41,091 bases of DNA from Planctomycetales bacterium (lineage in GTDB: Bacteria; Planctomycetota; Planctomycetia; Isosphaerales; Isosphaeraceae), in NCBI GenBank assembly GCA_027452145.1, contig DAIDHB010000446.1, positions 1 through 41,091 of the forward strand, in the 5' to 3' direction. Under the pieces are notes generated by a model. It did not search any database, had not been told where the DNA came from, and saw only the letters and a program-made list of their open reading frames with translations. Shown piece after piece: positions 7,297 through 19,400 of this stretch. The translations under genes were made by a program, and so were the position numbers. The number at the start of each line of letters is the position of its first letter. The first letter of the stretch is position 1.

Positions 7297-8505
7297 ATGC
7301 TCGCGAAATACATGTTGCCGGCGCTCGCGGTGGCCGGCGTGATGTTCTCGGTCTACACCGTGATCCAGGCGCAGCAGGTCCCGCCGCCGTCCCGGCCGAT
7401 CGTCGAGCCGCCGAGCCGCCCCGGTCGCGTGACCATGATCGCCGGCTCGGGGCTGATCGAGGCGCGCCGCGAGAACATCCCGATCGGCGTGAACGTGCCG
7501 GGCGTGGTCACCGAGGTCTTCGTCAAGAAGGGCGAGAAGGTCAAGGCCGGCGCGCCGTTGTTCCGCACCGACGACCGCGAATACCAGGCGCAGCTTGCCG
7601 TGCGCCAGGCCGAGCTGGTTGCCGCGGAGGCAGAGCTGCACAAGCTGGTCTCGGCCCCGAGGCCCGAGGACATCCCGCCGGCGAGGGCGGCCGTCGAGGA
7701 GGCCGCGGCGCGGATGAACGACGCCGAGGCCGCGATGTCGCGGTCGCAGCGGCTGTTCGAGCGCAAGGCACTGCCGGCCAGCGACTTCGACAAGGACCGG
7801 TTCGCGTTCCTGGCCGCCCGCGCGAGCCACGCCAGGGCGAAGGCCGACCTCGAGCGGGTGATGGCCGGCACCTGGAAGGAGGACATCGAGGTCGCCCGGG
7901 CGCAGGTCCAGCTCGCGAAGAGCCAGGTCGCGTCGATCCGGACGAACCTCGAGCGGCTGGTCGTCCGGGCCCCGATGGACGGCGAGATCCTCCAGCTCAA
8001 TATCCGGCTGGGCCAGTACGCGGCCTTCGCCTGGCGCGAGCCGATGATCGTGCTGGGCGACATCCATCGGCTGCACGTCCGCGTCGACATCGACGAGAAC
8101 GACCTGCCGTACTTCTCGCCGAGTTCCGAGGCCGTCGCGACGCTCAAGGGTCGGCCGCGCGTGCGGTTCCCGCTGAAATTCGTCTACGTCGAGCCTTATG
8201 TGATCCCCAAGCAGAGCCTCACCGGCTACAACTCGGAGCGAGTGGACACCCGCGTGCTCCAGGTGATCTACGAGCTGCCCGAGGACCGCGCCCGCGACGT
8301 GTACGTCGGCCAGCAGATGGACGTCTACATGGCCGCGGCGACCGCCTCGCGCGACGACCAGCTCGAGATCGGCGGCATCGACAGCCCGCTGCCGTTCCAG
8401 GAGCAGGGGCAGGAGCACGCGAGGGCGAGCGAGCGGGGCGCGAACCCGAACGCCGGCGAGCGGACCGAAACGGGCAAGCCCGAGCCTCGGCCCGCTGGCT
8501 TGTGA
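7297..8505 (+). CDS. HlyD-family membrane fusion protein (DevB-like)
   Basis: A 402-residue periplasmic adaptor, third gene of the exporter. GGAGG at 7281-7285 supports the ATG at 7297. Residues 1-25 are a signal anchor (MLAKYMLPALAVAGVMFSV). A lipoyl-like half motif follows (IPIGVNVPGVVTEVFVKKG), then a long alpha-helical hairpin (about 100-205, Ala/Glu/Arg-rich, coiled-coil-like). The second lipoyl half is RLVVRAPMDGEILQLNIRLG, and a beta-barrel region has LHVRVDIDENDLPYF. It should link the permease-ATPase pair to an outer-membrane channel; no TolC gene is in the window. The C-terminal 45 residues are Glu/Pro-rich and probably disordered. Confidence 0.87.
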   Translation: MLAKYMLPALAVAGVMFSVYTVIQAQQVPPPSRPIVEPPSRPGRVTMIAGSGLIEARRENIPIGVNVPGVVTEVFVKKGEKVKAGAPLFRTDDREYQAQLAVRQAELVAAEAELHKLVSAPRPEDIPPARAAVEEAAARMNDAEAAMSRSQRLFERKALPASDFDKDRFAFLAARASHARAKADLERVMAGTWKEDIEVARAQVQLAKSQVASIRTNLERLVVRAPMDGEILQLNIRLGQYAAFAWREPMIVLGDIHRLHVRVDIDENDLPYFSPSSEAVATLKGRPRVRFPLKFVYVEPYVIPKQSLTGYNSERVDTRVLQVIYELPEDRARDVYVGQQMDVYMAAATASRDDQLEIGGIDSPLPFQEQGQEHARASERGANPNAGERTETGKPEPRPAGL

Positions 8506-8549
8506 GCCCGCGCGGGCGAGCGAGCCGAGAGAAATTGAGAAACCCGTTC

Positions 8550-8585
8550 GGACCCGCCGCCGGTCATCGTTCCGGGGGCGGGTCC
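8550..8585. terminator. Possible bidirectional terminator between convergent genes
   Basis: GGACCCGCC (8550-8558) pairs with GGCGGGTCC (8577-8585). An inner CCGG/CCGG extends the stem across one G-G mismatch to 13 bp with an 8-nt loop. It overlaps the stop of the minus-strand gene and lies 45 bp past the HlyD stop. A run of four T follows on the plus strand (8590-8593). The weak T-tract makes this uncertain. Confidence 0.4.
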
Positions 8586-9226
8586 TCGCTTTTGGCCGTC
8601 GGCGGCAGGTCTCCGGGCTTCGACGGCGCGGGCCGCTTCCCGGGGTCGTCGGGCGGGACGATGGTGAACTTCACGACCTGGCGGCTCGGGGGCGAGGCCT
8701 TGTCCAGCTCGTCGTGCAGGATGATCGTCAGCTCGTAGTCGCCGGGTGCCAGGCCCTTGAGCGAGATGGTGTTCCGCAGGTAGATCTGCCGGGGCGGATC
8801 CTTGGTCTTTGGGTTGTAGTTGAGCAGCTTCTGCTTCTGCCTCACGACCCCCTTCGAGCCCTTCTTGCGGATCTCGGCATCCTGCGTGAGGTGGGCGTGG
8901 TACATGTCGCCCACGGACTCCACCTTGTAGCGCAGCGGGCGATAGTAGACGAGGAGCTTCTCCTCGCTGGTCTGGGTCGCGCCCGGCAGGGGCTTGTAGT
9001 TCTCGTAGCCGTCGATGGTGCTGCACACGACGGCGCGGGACATGCGCAGGCCGCCGGCCTTCGGCGTGGGCGGGTCGTCTCGCCCTGCCTGGGCACCTCC
9101 TGGACGGCCGGACGGCCCGTCGTCCTGCCCCCACGAGAGGGGCGCGAGCAGCAGCACGAAGGAGGGCAGCAGCAATCTCGCGACGGCTCGCGGTCGCGGG
9201 TGGGGGCTCGTGGGGCGAGGGATCAT
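8564..9226 (-). CDS. Secreted protein of unknown function
   Basis: A 220-residue protein. The frame is open further upstream, but I start at the ATG at 9226, which opens a clear signal peptide (MIPRPTSPHPRPRAVARLLL, then PSFVLLLAPLSWGQ). The mature part begins with a Gly/Pro-rich stretch. Residues about 60-195 form a beta-rich domain with SRAVVCSTIDGYENYKPLPG, LVYYRPLRYKVESVGDMYHA, YLRNTISLKGLAPGDYELTI and VVKFTIVPPDD, which reads like an Ig-type sandwich. The tail is Pro/Lys-rich. I do not recognise a named family; similar secreted proteins seem common in planctomycetes. It converges on the exporter genes, so a shared function is not implied. Confidence 0.75.
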   Translation of the reverse strand: MIPRPTSPHPRPRAVARLLLPSFVLLLAPLSWGQDDGPSGRPGGAQAGRDDPPTPKAGGLRMSRAVVCSTIDGYENYKPLPGATQTSEEKLLVYYRPLRYKVESVGDMYHAHLTQDAEIRKKGSKGVVRQKQKLLNYNPKTKDPPRQIYLRNTISLKGLAPGDYELTIILHDELDKASPPSRQVVKFTIVPPDDPGKRPAPSKPGDLPPTAKSEDPPPER

Positions 9227-9619
9227 GATCGTGTCGATCCCGATCGGGGCCGAGGGGGGTCCATCCAGGCGGCAGATACCAACCAGGCTATCCGACCGGA
9301 GATCCGGCCGCAAGCGACCGGGTCGCCGGCGATCGGCACATCGGCGACGATCGGCCAGCCCGCGGTCTTCGTCAGTCCGGGAACGACGGCGCCGGGCGGA
9401 GCAGTCGTTCGAGCTTGCCCAGCAGGGGATGCGGGCGGGAGCGCAAGATGGGATTCGTCCGGCCGTTCGGGCGAGACCGGGGCCGGGGCCCGCGGGGGGC
9501 GAAATTGGCGGGATCGCCGTTCCCGGCCGGGCCGATGTACAAGACGGCGGACCCGGACGTGCCGCCGTCTCGCGTTGCAAGGATGCCGATTCATGCCGAC
9601 CCGACGGACGGAGCCACGA
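9227..9619. other. 393-bp intergenic stretch
   Basis: Lies between the secreted 220-residue protein and the PEP-CTERM gene, both on the minus strand. Apart from one hairpin near 9543-9569 I see nothing here: no convincing ORF, RNA or promoter. Small ORFs in both directions lack ribosome sites. Confidence 0.5.
9543..9569 (-). terminator. Possible terminator of the PEP-CTERM gene
   Basis: GACGGCGG (9543-9550) and CCGCCGTC (9562-9569) form an 8-bp perfect stem with an 11-nt loop, 50 bp after the PEP-CTERM stop. On the minus strand the stem is followed only by TTGT, so the T-tract is poor. Confidence 0.35.
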
Positions 9620-10564
9620 TCAGGATTGCCGGCACGGACGCCCCGCCGCCCGCCGGCGGCGATAGTGCCAACCGGCGCCACCGGCCATGACCAGCCAGGC
9701 CAGCCAGGTCGTCGGCTCGGGCAGGTTCTGCGGCTGGGGGAACGTGACCAGCGTCGAGGGCACGTAGTCCTTGCCCGTGACAATGCTGTTGATCGAGCCG
9801 TCCTGCGTGCTGAGCACGAAGCCCTTCAGCGGGTCGTACCCCAGGATCTTGCTGAAGTTTGCAATCGAGAACTCGAACCCGGGATGCGCCGAGCTCGGGT
9901 CGTAGGCCAGGTTGCTGCCGCCGGTGGCGCCGACGTTCGCGGCGGCGATCGTCGAGCCGAAGCTGGTGACCAGGTCGTGGTTGAGGCCGAACGAGCCGCC
10001 CTTGAGCGAATAATTCGCGACGTTGAACCCGTCGAGGCCGGGGCCCACCTGACTCTTGTCGCCCGGCACGCCCGCGACGATCGTCGGCGTGGGCGGATTG
10101 CTCGCGTTGAAGGTCCCGCCGCTGAGCGGCGCGATGCCGACGGCCATCGACTTGTCGCCACCGAAATTCGCGGGGTCCGAGCCGCCCGCCGCCGTCAGTT
10201 GCGGGTTCGGGCTGCCGGGCGTTCCGTTGCCGTCCACGTTCCCGGCGATCCCGAAGGTGTTGACCCCCACGTACAGGGTGTCGTTCTGGGTGTTGTAGGC
10301 CACCGCGATATTGTTGATGTTCCAGCCCGATACCAGGCCCGCGCCCGTCATCCAGGCGGGCTGGGCGATGTGGACCGGGTAGGTACTGTGCTGGATGATG
10401 TCCACCGAGGAATTGGTCGAAGAGGACGGAACCCCATTCGTGACGGTGTACCCGAAGTCCGCGGGCACGTTGCCGGTGAGTGTGATGGGGTCCGCCGCGG
10501 CGCTTCGTACCAGAAACACCAGGACCGCCGGCGCCACCCAGCACCGCATCAATCGGCCGATCAT
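9620..10564 (-). CDS. PEP-CTERM sorted extracellular protein
   Basis: A 314-residue exported protein with GGAAGGAG 8 nt before the ATG at 10564. An N-terminal signal peptide (MIGRLMRCWVAPAVLVFLVR, cut near SAAA-D) precedes an extracellular domain. The C-terminus is a PEP-CTERM signal: LPEPTTWLAWLVMAGGAG, then HYRRRR. In this system exosortase recognises the PEP motif and removes the helix. The domain (about 27-265) matches that of the divergent neighbour at 10804: TGNVPADF, WNINNIAVAYNTQNDTLYVG, VDGNGTPGSPNP, SSAHPGFEFSIANFSK. Its function is unknown. No exosortase gene is in the window. Confidence 0.85.
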   Translation of the reverse strand: MIGRLMRCWVAPAVLVFLVRSAAADPITLTGNVPADFGYTVTNGVPSSSTNSSVDIIQHSTYPVHIAQPAWMTGAGLVSGWNINNIAVAYNTQNDTLYVGVNTFGIAGNVDGNGTPGSPNPQLTAAGGSDPANFGGDKSMAVGIAPLSGGTFNASNPPTPTIVAGVPGDKSQVGPGLDGFNVANYSLKGGSFGLNHDLVTSFGSTIAAANVGATGGSNLAYDPSSAHPGFEFSIANFSKILGYDPLKGFVLSTQDGSINSIVTGKDYVPSTLVTFPQPQNLPEPTTWLAWLVMAGGAGWHYRRRRAAGRPCRQS

Positions 10565-10803
10565 GACGAGGCTCCTTCCCCGTTAAGTTCCCCCCGGGCC
10601 TCGCATCGGCGAGCGACCGGATGGGGAGGATGTTGACCCCGGCTCACAAGGCCGGTTCTCGAACAGAACCTGGCGGGCGATTCGTCTCGCGCCGCCCGAC
10701 GTGCCTGGCCCGACTGAAGGACTGACCACTCGGTCGAACAAACCCTCCCCCACGGCGATCCATCCTCCGCGAGGGCGGTCCCGAACGAAAGGATTGTGGA
10801 GCG

Positions 10804-12426
<1,623 letters not shown>

Positions 12427-12434
12427 TCGCCTCC

Positions 12435-12463
12435 GCCGGCCGCGGCCGAGCTCCGCGGCCGGC
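12435..12463 (+). terminator. Strong hairpin after the planctomycete-signal gene
   Basis: Perfect 11-bp arms GCCGGCCGCGG and CCGCGGCCGGC with a 7-nt loop start 8 bp after the stop codon. No T-run follows, so it may act with Rho or as an mRNA 3' stabiliser. Confidence 0.5.
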
Positions 12464-12548
12464 GCCTTGACCGCCGGACCCCCGCTCCGTTCAGATCAAG
12501 GGGACGCCCGGCGCGCCGGGCCGACCCGAGACAACGAGGAGCACGCCA

Positions 12549-12809
12549 ATGCCCGACTACTCGCCCTATCAGCAAAAAATCATCAAGCGGTACTACGAGA
12601 ACTTCGACGGCATCAAGCATCAGCGGCTCTCCGAGCTGGCCACCGAACTCTACCTGGCCGAGGGGAAGAAGCGCGACAGGCTCTGGGCCCAGGTCGAGCA
12701 GACCCTCCGCAAGCTCGAGTTCCCCGAGTCCCGGATCGCCCACCTGATGGAGAAACGCGACCCGGCGCTGCTGGTCGGGATCCTCAAGGAGCTCGGCGCC
12801 CCAGGCTGA
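12549..12809 (+). CDS. Small helical protein of unknown function
   Basis: An 86-residue charged protein with GAGGAG 9 nt before the ATG. MPDYSPYQQKIIKRYYENFD opens it, and the rest reads as helices (LSELATELYLAEGKKRDRLW, VEQTLRKLEF, SRIAHLMEKRDP, LLVGILKELG). No signal peptide or membrane segment is visible, so it is probably cytoplasmic. I do not recognise a named family. The clean ribosome site and the non-repetitive composition, unlike the shadows around it, support a real gene. It lies between two surface-protein genes in the same direction, but the 597-bp gap after it argues against tight coupling with the giant gene. Confidence 0.75.
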   Translation: MPDYSPYQQKIIKRYYENFDGIKHQRLSELATELYLAEGKKRDRLWAQVEQTLRKLEFPESRIAHLMEKRDPALLVGILKELGAPG

Positions 12810-13406
12810 TCGGCCTCACGCCGCGACACCCGGCCTCCTCCCGCGAGCCGCCCCCGCGCCGCACCGGCCCGTCACCCCCCGCCTCGCCGGGTCGACGACG
12901 ACCCTGCCCGCACGACGTTGATTCCGGGGAACATTCCGGGTGCCCTATTGCTTCCCTGTTCGCTCGATATTAGCTTTATACCCTGCTTGCAATTGAAGAC
13001 TCATCTATCTGATCTCTCATGATCCCGAGACGCGGATCGCTCACAGCAAGAGCGGGTCGGCGTCCGGTCGGTTGATCGCGCGTCATCGCCCCCGGGATGC
13101 TCCCGCGTCGGTGCGGGATGGAGTACGGCTCTCCGAGGGGGGGGAGGCGTGGTGGCGGTCGCGTCTCTGTGCCGGGCGTGCGCCGGCACGACGTCGGGGA
13201 CAACCAGCAGATCGATCCGGGGCGATCGCAACGCGGCCGGCCTTTTTTCGCCCGGCCATGTTCGGTTTCCGCCGCGCCGGGACCCTATCTCCTGGAGGAG
13301 GGTGTTCCGTCGCGGCCGCAACCCGGCCCGGGAATGATCCCGCTCAGGACACGATTCGACGACCGAGTCCGGCGATGCGGTCGGTGCCAGAACGAGGGGA
13401 GCGAAC
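12810..13406. other. 597-bp leader and promoter region of the giant gene
   Basis: No convincing gene. An AT-richer island at about 12945-13020 is the likeliest place for a promoter, but no pair of hexamers is convincing. ATTCCGGG is repeated at 12920 and 12934. A T6 run near 13243-13248 sits in a loop between GGCCGG and CCGGCC. A long 5' leader of up to 400 nt is possible. Confidence 0.4.
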
Positions 13407-16400
13407 ATGAAGCGGCAGCACTCGCGACGCGGCGGCTGGAACTTCCCGGGGGCCGGCGGCCGCCTGCGCCCCGCGCCCATGCGGAGGCGACCAGCCGTCG
13501 ACTTCGGCCGCGGCCTCGGGCCCGAGGCGCTCGAGGTCCGCACCCTGCTCTCGGGGCAGGCCGTCCAGTTGATCCAGGACGTCAACACGACGGAGAGCCA
13601 CCCGACGCAGTTGACGCCCGTCGGCTCGAACCTGTTCTTCGTGGTCGAGGATGCCACCCGCCAGGGCACGGAGCTGGTGGCCGACAACGCCACGGGAACC
13701 ACGGTCTTGCTGGATACCGGCGCGTCCTCGTCCTCCTACAGTATCTACAGTCTCACGGCCGTCGGCGGCACCCTGTATTTCCAGTATTCCAGCTCCAGCG
13801 GGTCGCCGCTCTGGACCAGCGACGGCACCGTGGCCGGCACGCGTCAGGTCACGCTCACCGGGGCCTCCGGCTCGCCCTACCCCCAGGGGACGATCGCGGT
13901 CGGGAACGACCTGGTCTTCTGGACGGATAACTACGGCTCATCCGGCCAGGACTATCAGCTCTGGTCAACGACGCCCGGCAACACCTCGGCGACCATGATC
14001 AGGGACCTCGGGGCGACCCGACCGACCTCCCTGGGCGTCGTCAACAACACACTCTACCTGTCGGAGGGGGGCAACCTCTGGTCGACGGACGGCACGGCCG
14101 CCCACACCCAGGAGCTGCTCGACTCGTCGTCGAAGCCGATCCCGGCTCCGCGGACCGTCTTCGGCTACGACGGCCAGGTGGAGTACCTGGCGGTGGGCAC
14201 GACCTCGTCGACGATCGGCGTCCTCGGCGCCGGCGGCGAGACGGCGGCCATCACCGGCCTGCCGGTCAACCTCTCGAACCCGATCGTCTCTGGCTCGCTG
14301 TTCTACTTCGCGGCCTCGGCGTCGGGGGCGTCGGCGGGCCGCGAGACACAGCTCTGGGCGTCGGACGGCACCCAGGCCCACACCGCGATGATCGAGGATT
14401 TCGGCTCGATCTCGGCGACCTCCGGCCCGACAACGTTCATGGACGCCAACGGCACGCTGGCCTTCGAGGTCGAGGGCAGCGACGGCCTGGCACAGCTCTG
14501 GAACTCGGGCGGCACCGCCGCGAGCACGAAGCTGATCAAGGACCTGGGCGTCTCGGGGACCTCGGCGTATTCCGGCTCGCGTTACGGGTACGGGTACGGC
14601 TACGGCTACGGCGGCTACAGCAAGCTGGTGCCGGTCAACGGCCTGCTCTACTTCCAGGCCAACGACCCCGTCAACGGCGCCGGGCTGTGGGCGGAAACCC
14701 TCTCCACCGGCGGCACGCAGTTCGTCTCGGCGCTCAACCCGCAATCGCTGGTCGCCTGGGGCAATCAGCTCGCATTCGCCGCCAACGACGGCTCGGAGCC
14801 CGTGACCAGCCAGCTCTGGACCACGACCGGCACGGCGGCGCCCACCAAGGCGGCGTCGTTCCCGGGCGGCAGCACCAATTCCTCGGTCAACCAGCCGGGC
14901 ACGAGCATCGCGATCGGGACGAAGCTCCTGATCCCGCTCGATGACGGCATCCACGGGACGGGCCTCTGGGCGACCGACGGCACGGCGGGCGGGACGCAGA
15001 GGCTCGCCCAGGTCGCCCCCACCGGCTTCGCCAGCCTCAATGGCGTGGCCTACTTCCTCGGGATGGCCGGCGGCTCGCCGGGCCTGTGGAAGAGCGACGG
15101 CACGGCCGGCGGCACGGCCGAGGTGATGGCGCTGACGGCCCGCAGCAGCCCCGGTTACAGCCTGGGCCAAATCACCGTCGTGGGGGGCAAACTTTACTTC
15201 ACCACGGGCGACGGTAGCAAGGGAGAAGAGGTCTGGGCCAGCGACGGCACGACGCAGGGCACCAGCGTCGTCCAGGACTTCCCCGCGCCCCCCGCGACGG
15301 CCCACTACAGCCAGTATGCCAACCTCTCGGACCTGACCGCCTTCGGCGGCAAGGTGGCGTTCATCGCCGATAGCGGCAGTTCGGGCACGCAGGTCTGGAT
15401 CAGCGACGGCACAGCCGGCGGCACGGTCAAGCTCACGGACATCGCCCAGGGCGCCAGGGGGTACTCCAGCCAGTCTCCCTCCCACCTGACCGTCGCGGGC
15501 GGGAAGCTGTTCTTCCTCGCGGGCAACGCCACCGATGCCACCGCGGCGCCGGGACTCTGGACGAGCGACGGCACCCCCGGCGGCACGTCCGAGCTGTTCG
15601 CGTTCCCGACGCTGCCGGCGAGCACCCCCAACGGGACCGCGACCACCCCGACACTCGAGAACCTCACGGCCGTCGGCTCAGTCCTCTACCTCGAGGCGAG
15701 CTACAGCTACTACAACGGCACCAGCTCGGTCAACGAGGCCCAGCTCTGGACGAGCAATGGCACGGCCGCCGGCACGGTCCGGGTCCCCGCGTCGGACGGA
15801 GGGACGTTCACCCGGCTGTCCGGCTTCGTGTCGCTGGGCGGCCGGCTCCTGTTCCAGGCCGGCAGCAGCTCTGGCGCGTCCGAGTTGTGGGCCAGCAACG
15901 GCACGGCGGCCGGCACGAGCGAGATCAAGATCATCGACCCGTCGTCGGCCTATAGTTATGGCTACAGGGGCTACGGCTACTCGTCGGGGACGCTCGTCGA
16001 CAACGGGATCGTCTACTTCTCGGCCAACGACGGCACGCACGGCAGCGAGCTGTGGCAGAGCGACGGGACGACGGCCGGCACGTTCATGACCGCCGACATC
16101 AACCCCGGCGCCTCCTCGTCCAGCCCGACCCCCCTGGCGATCCTCGGCGGCCAGCTCGTGCTCTCGGCCGACGACGGCACGCACGGTAGCGAGCTGATGA
16201 CCCTGGCCGCCAATGCCCCGGAATCGGCCCCGACGTTCGCCACGATCCCCGGCCAGGACGTCACCGTGGGCGAGTCGATCTCGCTCGACATGGCCCTCTA
16301 CGCCTCGGACCCCAACGCGCCGCCCCTGCCGCTGACCTATGCCCTGGGCGCCGACGCGCCGTCGTTCGCGAGCATCGACCCCAGCACCGGGGTCCTGTCG

Positions 16401-19400
16401 CTCGCGCCGCCGCCCGGCACGACGGCTCAGTCGTACACGCTCACGATCACCGCGACCGACGACGGCGCCTCGCCCCTGTCAGCAACGGCGACAGTCACCG
16501 TTGGGGTCCACGACGTGGCCTCGCCGACGATCGACACCATCTACAGCCAGTCGATCACCCAGGGTTACACCTTCCAGCTCGACGTCGCCCACTACACCCA
16601 CGACGACAACTACCCCGCCTTCCCGCTGACCTACAGCCTGACGTCCGCGCCCTCGGGGGCGACGATCGACCCCAATACCGGCATCATCACCTGGGCCACG
16701 GCGGCCAACCAGGCGGCGACCTCGTATTCGTTCACCGTCGAGGCCGCCGACAACAGCTCGCCCCCGCTGACCGCCAGCCAGACCTTCACCGTGTCGGTCC
16801 AGAAGCTCCAGCCGCCGAGCTTCCAGGCGGTGCCGACCAAGAGCGTGGACATCGGCTCGACCCTCTCACTCGACCTGTCGACCTACACCTTCGACCCGAA
16901 CAGCCCGATGCTGCCGCTGACCTATCAGGTGACGTCCACCCCGCCGGCCGGCCTGAGCCTCGACGCGACCACCGGCCAGTTGACCTGGACTCCCGGCGCC
17001 GGCCAGGCGACCGGGCCGGTCTCAATCACCGTGCAGGTGTCGGACAACAACACGCCCCCGCTGACCGCCTCGCAAACCTTCACGATCGACGTGCTGGCCC
17101 AGGGGGCCCTGGCGCCGCCGGTCCTCCAGTCCCTGCCGACCCTGACGGTCACGGCCGGCGAGACACTCACCTCCAACCTGAGCACCTACGCCTCCGACCC
17201 GAACAGCCCGGCCCTGCCGCTGACCTTCAGCCTGGGCACCGACGCGCCCAGCGGCGCCAGCATCACGTCGAGCGGCACACTGACCTGGGCGACGAACGCC
17301 AGCCAGCCGCTCCAACCAGTGACGTTCACCGTCATCGTCTCCGACAACCAGTCGCCCCCGAACACGACCAGCGGGACGATCACCTTCAACGTCGCGGCCC
17401 CCCAATCGCCGTATATCGTCAGCAACATCCCCATCCAGGGGGTGTCGATCGGGAACACGCTGACCGCCCATCTCAGCTCCTACGCCTTCGACTCCAATAG
17501 CCCGGCGCTGCCCCTGACCTACACCCTCGGCGCCGGCGCCCCAAGCGGCGCCAGCCTCGACGCGACCACGGGCGTCTTCACCTGGGCGCCGGGCGCCAGC
17601 GTGGCCACGGGAATCTACACGGTCCCGTTCAGCGTCGCCGACAACGCCACGCCCGCGAGGACGGCCAGCGGCACGTTCCGGGTCCTGGTCGGGGCCGCCG
17701 GCCAGCCGCTGCCGCCGGTGTTCTCCTCGACCCCCTTCGCATCCGCCACCGTCGGCGCGACGCTCACCGCCGACCTCAGCACCTATGCCCAGGACCTCAA
17801 CACTCCCGCCCTGCCGCTGACGTTCAGCCTGGGCAACGACGCGCCGGCCGGCGCCAGCATCAGCTCGAGCGGCACGCTGACCTGGGCCGTCCCGGCGAAT
17901 GAGGCGACCGGCCAGGTGACGTTCACCGTGATCGTCTCGGACAACCAGTCGCCCCCCGCAACGGCCTCCGCCCAGATCACGGTGTACGTCAACAGCGTGC
18001 AGGCGCCGTTCATCAACGGCAACATCCCCGACCAGTCCGTGACGACCGGCAATACCCTCACGTTCGACCTGAGCCATTATGCCTCCGACCCCAACAACCC
18101 GCCCCTGCCCCTGACCTACACCCTGGGCGCCAATGCACCGAGCGGCGCCAGCCTGAACGCCACGACCGGCGTCTTCACCTGGACGCCCGACGCGAGCGTG
18201 AACGCGGGAACCTACACCATCCCCTTCACCGTCGCCGACAACGGCTCGCCGCCCCTCACGGCCGATGGCAGCTTCAACGTCAAGGTCGGCGCGTCAGGAA
18301 CAGTATTCGCCCCTGACCTCGGGCAGTTGCCCACCGGGCTGGCCACGATCGGCCTGACCCTCACGACGAACCTGAGCAGCTACGCCTCCGATCCCAACAC
18401 TCCCGCCCTGCCCCTGACGTTCAGCCTGGGCAATGATGCGCCGGCCGGCGCCAGCATCAGCCCGAGCGGCACGCTGACCTGGGCCGTCCCGGCGAATGAG
18501 GCGACCGGCCAGGTGACGTTCACCGTGATCGTCTCGGACAACCAGTCGCCCCCGGCGACGGCCCACCAGTCGATCACCTTCAACGTCCAGGCGATCCAGG
18601 CTCCCAGCATCGTGGGGAATATCCCCACCGTCGACGCGACGACCGGCCAGGCCGTCTCGGTCAACCTCGGGCAATATGCCTACGACCCGAACAACCCGTC
18701 GCTCCCGCTGACCTACGCACTGGGCGCCGGCGCCCCCGCCGACGCCAGCGTGGGCGCCACGACCGGCGTCTTCACGTGGACGCCGAGCGCCGCCGACGGC
18801 ACCGGGACGATCACGATCCCGTTCACCGTGTCGGACAACCAGAGCCCGCCCAACACGTCCAGCGGGACCCTGACCTTCTCCGTCGCCGGGCCCACCATCC
18901 AGTCGCCGGCGTTCGGCACGATCCCGGCGCAGGACCTCACCGCCGGCGAGACGCTGAGCCTCAACACGAGCAGGTATGCCTCGGACCCCAATAACCCGCC
19001 GTTGCCGCTGACCTACAGCCTCGGCGCCGACGCGCCACAGGGCGCGAGCATCAACGCGAGCACCGGCGTCATTACCTGGGCCACAACCTCGAGCACGACC
19101 GTCCAGCAGTATACGTTCACCGTGATCGCGACGGACAACAGCACGCCGGCGAACTCGGGCCACGGCACGGTGACCGTCAACGTCCTGGCCGTCCAGCCGC
19201 CGGCGATCGCCACGATCACCGGGCCGACCGCCGCCGCCGGCACGTCCGCCAGCCTCGACCTGAGCAAGTCGGTCACCGACAAGAACGCCCCGGCCCTGCC
19301 CCTGACCTTCAGCCTGGTGAGCAGCCCGACCGGCGCCGCGATCACGAGCGCCGGGGCCTTCACCTGGTCCATCCCGGCGAACCAGGCCGCCGGACCGGTC

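Noticed and set aside
6100..8418. A 772-codon minus-strand frame opposite the ATPase and HlyD genes
   Set aside because: The sense genes have all ABC and HlyD motifs, while the antisense frame is Arg/Leu/His-rich shadow sequence.
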